64,000 bases of DNA from Bacillota bacterium (GTDB taxonomy: Bacteria > Bacillota > Bacilli > Paenibacillales > NBRC-103111): NCBI GenBank assembly GCA_023386955.1, contig JAEWIS010000011.1:1-64000 (forward strand), in the 5' to 3' direction. The position numbers were made by a program, and so were the translations under genes. Positions 34,652 to 43,900 of the stretch are shown here, one piece after another. The stretch's first letter is position 1, and each line of letters opens with the position of its first letter. The notes under the pieces are model-generated. The model was not told where the DNA came from and made no database searches. It was given only the letters and a program-made list of their open reading frames with translations.

Positions 34652-37600
34652 TTAATGTCCTTCCTGCTTATCCAGCAGCCGGTACAACACTGCGGCCGCT
34701 TCCGCCCGGGTGGCCGTATCCAGCGGCGCAAACCGGTTGCCGGGCTGGCCGTTGATCAATCCGGTCTGCTGGGCTTGAGCCACCGCTTCCTTGGCCCAAG
34801 AAGCAATCTCCCCGTTGTCCGCAAATGAGACGGCGCCAGCCTGACTGCTATTTGGAGAATTGGCGGTCTTCCCGTATACTCTCATGATAATTACCGCCAT
34901 CTCCTGGCGGGTAATGCGGTCCAACGGACGAATGCCCTCCGCCGATCCCTCAAGAATGCCCTCCCGAACGGAGGCGGCAATGATGTTTGCGTACCAGTCA
35001 CCCGGGTCCACATCCGCAAACCCGCCGGTATAAACCGTGGCCGGCAATCCCAGCAGCCGTGCGGCCATAGCGGCAAATTCCGCCCGTGTCACACTTGCCT
35101 CCGGGGAGAAATCCGTTTCCGTTACCCCGTCCAGCATATGTTTGGCCGCCATAACCTGAATCATATCCGTTGCCCAATGGGTGGCGGGAACATCGGCGAA
35201 GCTCCGGTTGTAAACAAAAGCCGCATAGGATGTCTGAGCTGATTCCGTGATCTCGAAGGCAATCCCGGTTTTCTCCTTGTTGACCTTACCGCCTGCGTAA
35301 TCCCACTTTCCACTGCTTTGGTTGTACACGTATAGGCCTGCCTTGCGCCAATCACCCGTTCCCCGAAGCTTGACCGTTGCCTCCAACGGCTGAGCCAGCT
35401 TCACGTCCCGGTCTCCAGCTGTAACGGAGATGCTGATCATAGAACTGAGGGCCGCCAGACCGGCCTGCGTTCCCTTAGCCTCCCCGCTGTTGGCAATCAT
35501 CACCCTAATATTGTCCGTAATTCCATCCAGCTTCAATGAGCCGTGGGGCAGCAAAAGATGAACGTCGCCGCTCTGAATCACCACTGTTTTGCCCGCCTTT
35601 TGCAGCTCGGACAAGTCCTTTGCCGGAAGTTCTACTGCCTTGGCAGAGGTTTGGCCCATTGCGCTTACATCGATAACGATGTCCTGTTCCCCCGTGCGGA
35701 CAAAACTGCTGAACTTGGCAGAGGAAACGGTCAGGACAGCCGTATCCCCGGAGGTTGCAACTGTTCCAAGCTCATGGCTGATGCTGCCGGTACTGCCGCC
35801 AGGGCCGGTATAGGTATAATCCGGAGTTCCGGTGTCAACCGGATCGGGTGGTGAAGTGGGCGGAGCCTCCAGACGGAAGCGGATCTCATATACCTTCACT
35901 GCACCCCCATGGGCTGTGACGGTGACGCTGGCTGTACCCTCCGGCCCGTCGGCTTGCACAATATCCACCTGTGACCGCGGGTCCAGCGGTACAGCCGTGA
36001 TCCGCGGAGCGGCGGGGGTACCGAAGGGAAGCGCAATAGTATAGACTGTTACCTCCGGTGAAAAATCCGGCACTATCGCTCCGCCCGCCCAGAGCCGCTG
36101 CAAATCCGCATTGCCGCCGGGTTCTTCCCATTGGAAGGCAATCCGGTACTCCGCGGATTGCGCCTGGTCGGCGGACATAACGGACACCGTCGCCGTGCCG
36201 GGAGCGTAAACCGCCTGAGTCACCGTGACCGCTGCGGAAGGATCAAAGGCGTCCGCCGTCACCTCAGGCGCCGCCACAGTACCATAAGGCAGCAGCACTG
36301 TATAGTTGCCCGGCTCGTAAACGAAGCCGGTCACCGTCGACTCTCCTGCCCGCAGATCCTTCAGCGTAACCGCGGAATAATAATCCTTGTAGATCTCGAT
36401 GCCCTGCAGCATCGGGTCGCCCTTTACGTTCAGCAGCTCCACGGTCAGCTTGCCGTCCTGGACACGGGTGTCATACGGCCCGTACCTGACTGTATGGTTC
36501 CGCAGCTCGCTGCCCGCCATGGTGGCGGCCCGGCTGCCCTCCACATTGATATCGAAGGAGCGGTTCCGGTCTGCAGAGGGCTCCATAAACCAGAGGTACA
36601 CCCGGTAGGTTTGATAGGTGCCTTCGGTTACCGTCTGCTCCAGCTTCAGGGATTGCTTCGAAACGCTTAGATTTGTGTTCATCATATGCGTCAAGTCATA
36701 GTCATCTTCGAACGGCAGCGGGAAATTGGCTGTTTTCCCCGCTACCGGCGCTGCCCCGGCCCCTGTCACCGCCGTGAAGCCTACGGCCTTGGCGGCATTG
36801 TAGGACTGCCAATCCCGGCCATCAATCCTCACTGCCTCCCCGTTCAGATTGATGCCCTTCCAGAAGACCGACCGGTCCGCGTGGGGCCAAACCTGCACGG
36901 CCACTCCCGGCGACTCGTTGCCGGAGCCGTCCATATTAACCAGCCGGAGATTAACCGGCAGTCCGTTGACCAAACCTTCCACACGGGCCTTCTGTACTCC
37001 GCGCTCGGCCTCAGCCACAACCTCAGTCCCGTTGTAAATCCGCACCTTGACAATATCGGTGTCCGCCGCATCCTTCCAGGCAATCAGCGCTTCGCCGTCC
37101 CCGTTGGATACCGCAGGCTCCAGCACATCACCGGGTGCAACGGAATCCGGCGGCAGGGTAATGGGCTCACCGGAATAGAACACGGTGATTTTGGGCCGCA
37201 GCGTTACGCTGGAATATTGGGAGGAAGCGAAGGTCCGGGTGCCGTTTGCGGTAGAGGGGACATCCTCCAGCAGCACAACGCCGAAATTTTGCTCCGGATG
37301 GGCAATCCAATCCCGGGCCGCCGCCGTCACGTCAAAATGATACCACCGCCCCGGCACATAGGAGGTAATGACGTTATCCAAGGCCGTCTCCGAGCCTGTT
37401 TCCCAGCTGGGCTTCGTATTCAGGCTCACCCCGGTTATCAGTTCACCGTCCACTACTGTGCCTACCGGATTGCCATCAATGTTGGTGCCGCCTCCGTAGC
37501 CGTTGCCCTCCTCCCAGGGGCTGGTGACCCGGTGCACATCCACGGTTTTGAAGTTCTCCGACGAAGCCCGAGTCTGGGTGTGGTACAGCTCAATAAACGC

Positions 37601-40600
37601 ACCCGTTATGGTCCGGTCTGCCGGAATCTGCGTCAGGTCGAAACGGACCAGCGCAAACTTGTCATCTGTCCCCGTCCCGTTATACCGGGCCATCTCAAAC
37701 TCGGGGTATGCTCCGTTATTATTGCCGACCCCCTGCCAATGGGACATCAGGCTGGCATCCGCCGCCCCGTCATAGCCGTTCATCCCTTCCTGAAGCACCA
37801 TCTTGTTCCCCGGCAGGTTAGGCATGGGGCCGTCCCCGGGAATTTCCGGCGGTGCAGGGGGCGTAGGCTGCCGCACCGGCAGGCGGATTCCATTTTCGAT
37901 AAACACGGTATCCGTCCCAAAATCATAATACCGCTGCTCGGGTGTGCTTCCAGGCATCTGGACCTGGTTCTCCCGCACAATGGTATACGCCGCCACAGGA
38001 CTGTCCAGCTTCACCTGCGTCTGTACGTTGTTATGCTCCATCACGTTATACCGGATATTCGCCTTGGGCGCCGGGAAGAAATTATACCCGCCGGATTCAA
38101 TATAGAGGGACCGGACCGTATTATCCGTTATGACATTGCCCAGCGCCGCTACGGACCGGGGCGAATCGATGCGCAGCCCGCCGCCGAAGACCATGTACGC
38201 CCGGGAGCCCGCAGAATGTTTGATCACATTGTAATAGGACGGGTGGAAGGTGGTCAGGTTCCGGTCGAAGCTGTTAATCACCGTCCCCCCGTTGCCTGCT
38301 GTGGGCGAACCTCCGCTGCCCAGCTCAGAGCGGTTGTTGTCAAAAATATTCCCCAACGCCTGCCCGTACATCCGCATATCATTGCCCTTGTTATTGGAGG
38401 CGGTGTTGTCCGTCACAATATTCTTGTAGAAGAACCGGCTGATGGCCACACGGGAGGTGGCATCCGGCACAATGGTCCAGCTCCGATCTACCGTTACGGT
38501 GTCTGCCGTGTTCCCGGTGATGCGGCGGTATTGGCCCAGCCCCTTGCCCTCTACAACCAGCACATACTCGTCCCTCAGCACATTGGCATCCCACTTCATG
38601 CCCTTCACACTGGCGGAGGAAACATCTGCGGCATATACATTGCCGTAATGAAGAATTTTATTGCCATCCCCCGTAAAATCAGTGTCCACATCCACCAGTG
38701 CATCAAACAACAGAATCTCCCCGTCATTGGTAGGTGTGGTTTCGTTGCCGATATATTGAGTATCATTGCGGGCAATATAGTTCATCGCCGTGGGCTTGAA
38801 GCTGCCCCAGCGGGGGTGCAGGGTAAAGTTAAAGCCCCGGGCACCGCCGCGTTTGCCGTTATCATCCCGCCCGTCGATCCGGTTATCCGTAAACAGGTTT
38901 TGGTACGAATTGGCAAAGTTGGCCGGCGTCCAGGCTTTGCCCAGAAAGGTGTTGCCGGAAATCCGGCTGTTGGACATCTTGTTCAGCGTAATGGCTCCCC
39001 CGGATTCAATGATGCTGTCCAGGATTGCGATCCTGCTGAAGCCGGTGTTGCCGCCATCCCCCCAGATGCCGCCGAACATGGATTTTTTGGCCAGTCCGGG
39101 ATACCAGGTCCGCAGCTCAATATTGCGGATGGTCACATCCTGAAGGCTATCCTTCAGCACGATCCCCCTGTCCACACTGGCACTGCCTTCAATCCGCATA
39201 TCCTCGATGCCGGAGCCGGAGCCCGCTATGCTGATCATCTCCGGGCCTTCCCCGTTGTCCTTACCCCCGGTGGGACCGGTGTCCAGATACTTCAGAACGG
39301 TGGCCTCCGCTCCTTGCCCCTTCAAAGTTACCCCCGCCTTCAGCGTCAGCTTCTGCAGGCCCGCCTCCGGTTTGGCACCCACCACCAAAGAGGCGGAGGC
39401 CATCCCGGTGAAAAATTCCAAATCGGCGATGTAGCCTTTTTTGCCTTCAGCCGGAATGTACCGCAGATAGCGGTAAACCCCTGAGTTATTGACCGCCACC
39501 ACATTCCCGTTAAAAGAAGGCTTCGCCGGGATCGTGTACAGGTCCGTATACGTTGTACCGTCCATGGAGCCCTGGAACCGGCCCCCGATCATATCTGCGT
39601 CAATGGTGGCATTGGTGGAAGGCCGCGGGAAATAGCGGATGGCCGTTACCTGCCGGGCATTGCCGTCCCCCAAGTCGATGCCCACATGGCCGGAGCCTGT
39701 GCCGTTATAATCATAGAAGGTGGTGCTGTTGGAATCGAAGGCGCGGAAATATTCCCGGTCCGTCCCGTAGGAGGGAGTGCCGCCGAAGAGGTCGGCCGGG
39801 ATCAGCTTAACCAGTCCCGCTGCCGGCGGGGCCTGCTCCTTATCCAGATGGAACACGCCTGCCGGCAGACGCACCGTCCCGCCTCCGGCGGCAGACGCCG
39901 CATCAATGGCCGACTGGATGGCCTGTGTGTCATCCACCCCGTCATCCGCCACAGCCCCGTAAGCCGTCACCTCAAAAATACCGGCCGGCGCCGGTGTGTT
40001 CACCAGACGAATGTCCGTTTTGCTCCAGCCGTATTCGCCGCCGTGTCCGTTATGCACCCACACCTCGTCATATTGTCCGGCCGCCGCCCCTTCGGGCACC
40101 TGGAATACCACCTCATAAGGAGATGCGGAATGAACTGCTACCTCTGAAAGCGCAGACGTAGCTTTGTTCCGCAGCCAAACCCGGCTGTCTCCGGGAAGAT
40201 TGCCGTTATTCCAGGTCAGATTGGTGCCGATCACCGTCACCTCACGGGACTTCGCCAGATTCAGCACATTGGGATACACATAGAGCACATCCGTTTTGTT
40301 GACGAATACCGGCGCGCTGACCCCACCTGCGGGATTTTGCGCATACAGCGCATATTGACCGTAGGGAACCCCTGCCGGAATAACAGCGGATGCGGCGGAC
40401 GCATCCGTAAATATAGGCTGAATCAGCTGACCCGCCCCGCCGGGCACATCCTGCTCCGTTCTGGGCGAAACAAGCTGGGCAGCCGTATCGGCTCCGGGAT
40501 CCCGATCCTCCAGAAGCCGCAGACCGATCACCGCCCCCTCCAACCCCTCGCCAATCAGCTGCACGGTGCTGTCTGGCATCACATTCTCCGGTGATGCCTG

Positions 40601-40717
40601 GACAAGCACCGGAGCGGCTGCCGAAGCGGCTGCCTGCGGGACAGGATAATTGTAAGCGCTTGCCAAAATCCCCAGGCTGAGTGCTGCCGCCAACCCTTTC
40701 CGAAACCATCTTCCCAT
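34652..40717 (-). CDS. Giant SLH-anchored pectate-lyase-like surface protein
   Basis: 2021-residue exported protein held to the cell wall. A signal peptide (about 1-33) and two IPT/Ig-like domains (35-245) lead into a Pectate_lyase_3 beta-helix that starts at TAYGAVADDGVDDTQAIQSA (251-270). That helix is interrupted at about 300-440 by an F5/8 type C (discoidin) carbohydrate-binding domain and resumes at LKAGVTLKGQGAEATVL. After the helix come a DNRLRE-type domain (LVRFDLTQIPADRTITGAFI), an FN3-like stretch, a malectin-like module and two cadherin-like beta-sandwich repeats. Three SLH repeats close the protein (FADVPATHWATDMIQ, FADVDPGDWYANIIA, FADNGEIASWAKEAVA). It is the only SLH protein here and a likely surface scaffold or pectin/polysaccharide-active enzyme. 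Catalytic activity is inferred from fold only. Confidence 0.85.
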   Translation of the reverse strand: MGRWFRKGLAAALSLGILASAYNYPVPQAAASAAAPVLVQASPENVMPDSTVQLIGEGLEGAVIGLRLLEDRDPGADTAAQLVSPRTEQDVPGGAGQLIQPIFTDASAASAVIPAGVPYGQYALYAQNPAGGVSAPVFVNKTDVLYVYPNVLNLAKSREVTVIGTNLTWNNGNLPGDSRVWLRNKATSALSEVAVHSASPYEVVFQVPEGAAAGQYDEVWVHNGHGGEYGWSKTDIRLVNTPAPAGIFEVTAYGAVADDGVDDTQAIQSAIDAASAAGGGTVRLPAGVFHLDKEQAPPAAGLVKLIPADLFGGTPSYGTDREYFRAFDSNSTTFYDYNGTGSGHVGIDLGDGNARQVTAIRYFPRPSTNATIDADMIGGRFQGSMDGTTYTDLYTIPAKPSFNGNVVAVNNSGVYRYLRYIPAEGKKGYIADLEFFTGMASASLVVGAKPEAGLQKLTLKAGVTLKGQGAEATVLKYLDTGPTGGKDNGEGPEMISIAGSGSGIEDMRIEGSASVDRGIVLKDSLQDVTIRNIELRTWYPGLAKKSMFGGIWGDGGNTGFSRIAILDSIIESGGAITLNKMSNSRISGNTFLGKAWTPANFANSYQNLFTDNRIDGRDDNGKRGGARGFNFTLHPRWGSFKPTAMNYIARNDTQYIGNETTPTNDGEILLFDALVDVDTDFTGDGNKILHYGNVYAADVSSASVKGMKWDANVLRDEYVLVVEGKGLGQYRRITGNTADTVTVDRSWTIVPDATSRVAISRFFYKNIVTDNTASNNKGNDMRMYGQALGNIFDNNRSELGSGGSPTAGNGGTVINSFDRNLTTFHPSYYNVIKHSAGSRAYMVFGGGLRIDSPRSVAALGNVITDNTVRSLYIESGGYNFFPAPKANIRYNVMEHNNVQTQVKLDSPVAAYTIVRENQVQMPGSTPEQRYYDFGTDTVFIENGIRLPVRQPTPPAPPEIPGDGPMPNLPGNKMVLQEGMNGYDGAADASLMSHWQGVGNNNGAYPEFEMARYNGTGTDDKFALVRFDLTQIPADRTITGAFIELYHTQTRASSENFKTVDVHRVTSPWEEGNGYGGGTNIDGNPVGTVVDGELITGVSLNTKPSWETGSETALDNVITSYVPGRWYHFDVTAAARDWIAHPEQNFGVVLLEDVPSTANGTRTFASSQYSSVTLRPKITVFYSGEPITLPPDSVAPGDVLEPAVSNGDGEALIAWKDAADTDIVKVRIYNGTEVVAEAERGVQKARVEGLVNGLPVNLRLVNMDGSGNESPGVAVQVWPHADRSVFWKGINLNGEAVRIDGRDWQSYNAAKAVGFTAVTGAGAAPVAGKTANFPLPFEDDYDLTHMMNTNLSVSKQSLKLEQTVTEGTYQTYRVYLWFMEPSADRNRSFDINVEGSRAATMAGSELRNHTVRYGPYDTRVQDGKLTVELLNVKGDPMLQGIEIYKDYYSAVTLKDLRAGESTVTGFVYEPGNYTVLLPYGTVAAPEVTADAFDPSAAVTVTQAVYAPGTATVSVMSADQAQSAEYRIAFQWEEPGGNADLQRLWAGGAIVPDFSPEVTVYTIALPFGTPAAPRITAVPLDPRSQVDIVQADGPEGTASVTVTAHGGAVKVYEIRFRLEAPPTSPPDPVDTGTPDYTYTGPGGSTGSISHELGTVATSGDTAVLTVSSAKFSSFVRTGEQDIVIDVSAMGQTSAKAVELPAKDLSELQKAGKTVVIQSGDVHLLLPHGSLKLDGITDNIRVMIANSGEAKGTQAGLAALSSMISISVTAGDRDVKLAQPLEATVKLRGTGDWRKAGLYVYNQSSGKWDYAGGKVNKEKTGIAFEITESAQTSYAAFVYNRSFADVPATHWATDMIQVMAAKHMLDGVTETDFSPEASVTRAEFAAMAARLLGLPATVYTGGFADVDPGDWYANIIAASVREGILEGSAEGIRPLDRITRQEMAVIIMRVYGKTANSPNSSQAGAVSFADNGEIASWAKEAVAQAQQTGLINGQPGNRFAPLDTATRAEAAAVLYRLLDKQEGH

Positions 40718-40932
40718 TAACCATCAACCTCCCTCGTTTATTCCCTGCATCTGATATGCCCCGCTGACCAATCCCTCCCCTCCCAGCGGATGCCTTATGG
40801 GCTAATTGACAGGCATCCGTCCCTTCTTCCCTTTATTTTGGCGGAAAAACCTCTGTACACGCCAGTTTGCTTCCCGCACATTTGTCCACTGCAGCTGTAT
40901 GAATTTTAAGAAACCGTCCCTTGTAAACTGCA

Positions 40933-40965
40933 AAACAAAAAAACCGTTCCCGGATAAGGAACGGC
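40933..40965 (-). terminator. Intrinsic terminator of the 40980-51827 operon
   Basis: Stem CCGTTCC (40944-40950) with GGAACGG (40958-40964), 7-nt loop and an A-rich tract on the plus strand, so a T-run on the minus strand. Confidence 0.75.
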
Positions 40966-40979
40966 TTTAACCACAACCG

Positions 40980-43900
40980 CTATTCGGACATTACCGCCCG
41001 AAGCTTCAAATTATAAGCGGGAGGATAAAGAGCCACGCCCAAATACCCATCCCCCCGGACGGCGCTGGCGGCACGGTCCATAACATCAAAGATCCGCGTG
41101 CCGTTAACATAGAAATACAGTCTGACCCACGTAAATTCGCCTTCCTGATTAACGTCGGCCGCCCCCAATTCAACTCTGTTCGGACCGGCAGAAATGGCGC
41201 TGGTTGGAATAATCAGCCGGAAGGAGGTATCCTCTGCACCGTTGATCCATTTCTGCAGCTCTACATTATGAGCCCGGAACACAACCAAATATTCATTTTG
41301 ATTGTCGCCGAAGATGGATTCCTGGGCAACCTGGGCCCGCAGCACAAACGCCGACCAATCCCCTGTCGCTGGCTGGTAGTTCATGTCCACGACAAATCTT
41401 TCATCGCCAAACCGGGTGACATTATAGAAGGTGGCTCCCTTGGACCATTGGTTATTGCCTTCCCCAGTACTGGACCGGAAGTGCATGTAGCCATCTCCGT
41501 CAAGAGCATAATCCCCCGCCAGACCTTTGCGCGACCAGTTTTCTCCGGAAGACAGCATCTGCTCCATATCCGCCTCCGTGTAGATAGAGATAGGGGGCAA
41601 GATGATAGCATTGTAGAGGGCCAGCTTCGCCGCTTCCACTGCCACAGCCGCTGCGCTAAGCTCTCCGGGCGTCGCCTGGCTATCCTCCAATACCAGCTGC
41701 TGGGCCGCTATGACTGCATCAAGCTCAGGTTTGGCCGACGGAGGATAATGATAATTCCCCCCGTCAAAAATCATGTCCTCGCTTAGCTGCCGGGCCGTCT
41801 CCAGATCGGCCAGCAGGCCTGTGCGGAGCGAGAACACTTCAATCGCATCCCCCAACACCTCCCGCTGGGCCTCCAATCCGGCGGCGGTTGCCGCGGAATC
41901 TTGCCAGACGCTCCGCGCAGCATCAATGGCCTGCCGGAACCCGCTTACAATCGCTGCCGGCATGCCGGGGGCGGACGAAAGCGCCCCTTCCGCTTTCATG
42001 ATGGCTTCGCCCAAGAGAGCCCTTGGGTCCTCTTCGACCAGAGGCAGCATCACTGCAATATGGTCCACATTGGCAGCCTGCGTTACGGTCTGGGCAAAAA
42101 TCTCCGCCGACGTCGCCCCTCCTGTATGAAACGGGATGGTGACCAATACCCATTCCGGCATTTGGTTGCCCGTATTGGCGCGAACCACCAGCTTGCTGCT
42201 TTCGGCTTCTGCGCTGTAGGTAACCCCGCTCACTGTGACGCCAATTCTGGCACGTCCTCCGTTTAGGGAGGCGGCGATGCCGGTTTCTGGAGCGCTCTGC
42301 ACCCTGGCGGTCAGGATGTAGTCCGTGTCTGGTTTTAGATGCTCCACCGTCTGCTTGATTCCGGTTCCTGCCCCCGCAAGATGGACGCCAAAGCCGTCAT
42401 TGCGGACATAGTAGGCGGAATCCCGCTTCACGCGGACAGGCCCGCTGCCGTAAACGCTCCACGGTTCGCCCAAGGTATAGTTGTCGGAAGCAGTGGAACG
42501 GTCAAAGCCGCCGTCGGCTGCTGCATTCTTGTATGGGGTAGCCGTCAGGGAATAAGGAACCTCTCCGGGCGGCTCAGCAAAATTATGCCCCGTGGCAAAA
42601 TCATTGAGAATCGCACCGGTTCCTGGATCGTAGACGTAGGCTCCAATATAACCGGTTTCATTCATTCCCTCCAGTGTTTTGCCAGAAGTAGCACCGTACC
42701 AGGTTGTGATTCCTTCCTTCAGGCGGAAGTCCCCCTGACCCGGGTTGCGGAAAATAGAATCGGCTTGTGAGGTCCCCATCACCACATTGGAGTTCCATGC
42801 TATATCCGGCGCCGTGCTGTAGCTGTTGCCCAGAATATTGTTGTAGTACCGGGTTCCGTAGGCAGTCAGGGGGTAATTGGTCAAAGCGATCATATTCATG
42901 GGAGCTTCATTGTAATTGGTATTGTTGAAGAATAGATTGAAGGCGCTGTAGGCATTGTTCTTTAAGCCTGAACGGGCCTTCAGATTATACGAGACGTTAT
43001 GATGCACCACAAAATGGGTACTGTTGTTGTCCAGATAGATCCCGTTGGCGATTTCCGAATCGTGAATCCGGTTGTAGCGGATTTCTGTGCCGGCTCCGTC
43101 TGCCGAATAGGTGTACAGCATACCAAGATCTTCGCAAAGCTCCCCGGCGTAAGAGATATCGTTATGCTCAATGAGCCCGGCCTTGGTCTGGCGCAGGTTA
43201 ATTAAATCCCTGCCCGCTCTGGTGATGGTGTTAAAGGCAGCCACATGTCCGATACCGGCCAGATTGACAGCTGATACCCACCCTCCCGTATAATCCGCAT
43301 CATGAATATAGTTGTTAATCAGCCGGTTGTTTTCTCCTTGCAGAGTCACCAAACCGCCGGAAGCATAAGCCAGTTCGGAATTCTGGAGGATATTATTGCG
43401 GCCTGCAAGCAAAATTCCGTTATTGGCATTATCGTACACGTAGCCGTTATCGAAATTGGCTGCCTGGTTTACATATTCCGCCCGGATCCTGTCTATACTG
43501 GCGTTCTGCGTAGCGTCATCACTAATGATAGTCGCGCCTTTGACCGCAATATTGCTCAGCGTCACGCCGGTGGTGCCGGACAGATCTACAGCTGTTTCCC
43601 GGCGTTTCGATTCGATAAGCCTTCCCGCCGGAGCAGTCTTCAGATACAGCTTGCGCTCTACCTTATCCCAATACCACTCCTCCTCCGAATCCAGAAAGGC
43701 CTTCAAGCCGTACAAAAAGTACTCGTTGCCGGGACGTGGATGGTAGTACTGCTCTGTGGCATTGGCAGCCCCGCCGTTCAAGCTGATGGTCATCGTCTGG
43801 CCGGTGTGATCCAGCACAGTGGCAGGCCGGGAGCTCCACTTTTGGCCGGAAATAACCCACATGGATGCCCCCGCCAGGCTGGTCCCGTTCAGCCCGTCTA

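Noticed and set aside
36686..39484. Long plus-strand reading frame opposite the SLH protein
   Set aside because: Same reason: codon-bias shadow of the real minus-strand gene with clear beta-helix and SLH motifs.
40650..40664. cre site inside the SLH gene (TGTAAGCGCTTGCC)
   Set aside because: Falls inside the signal-peptide codons and misses several consensus positions; probably chance.
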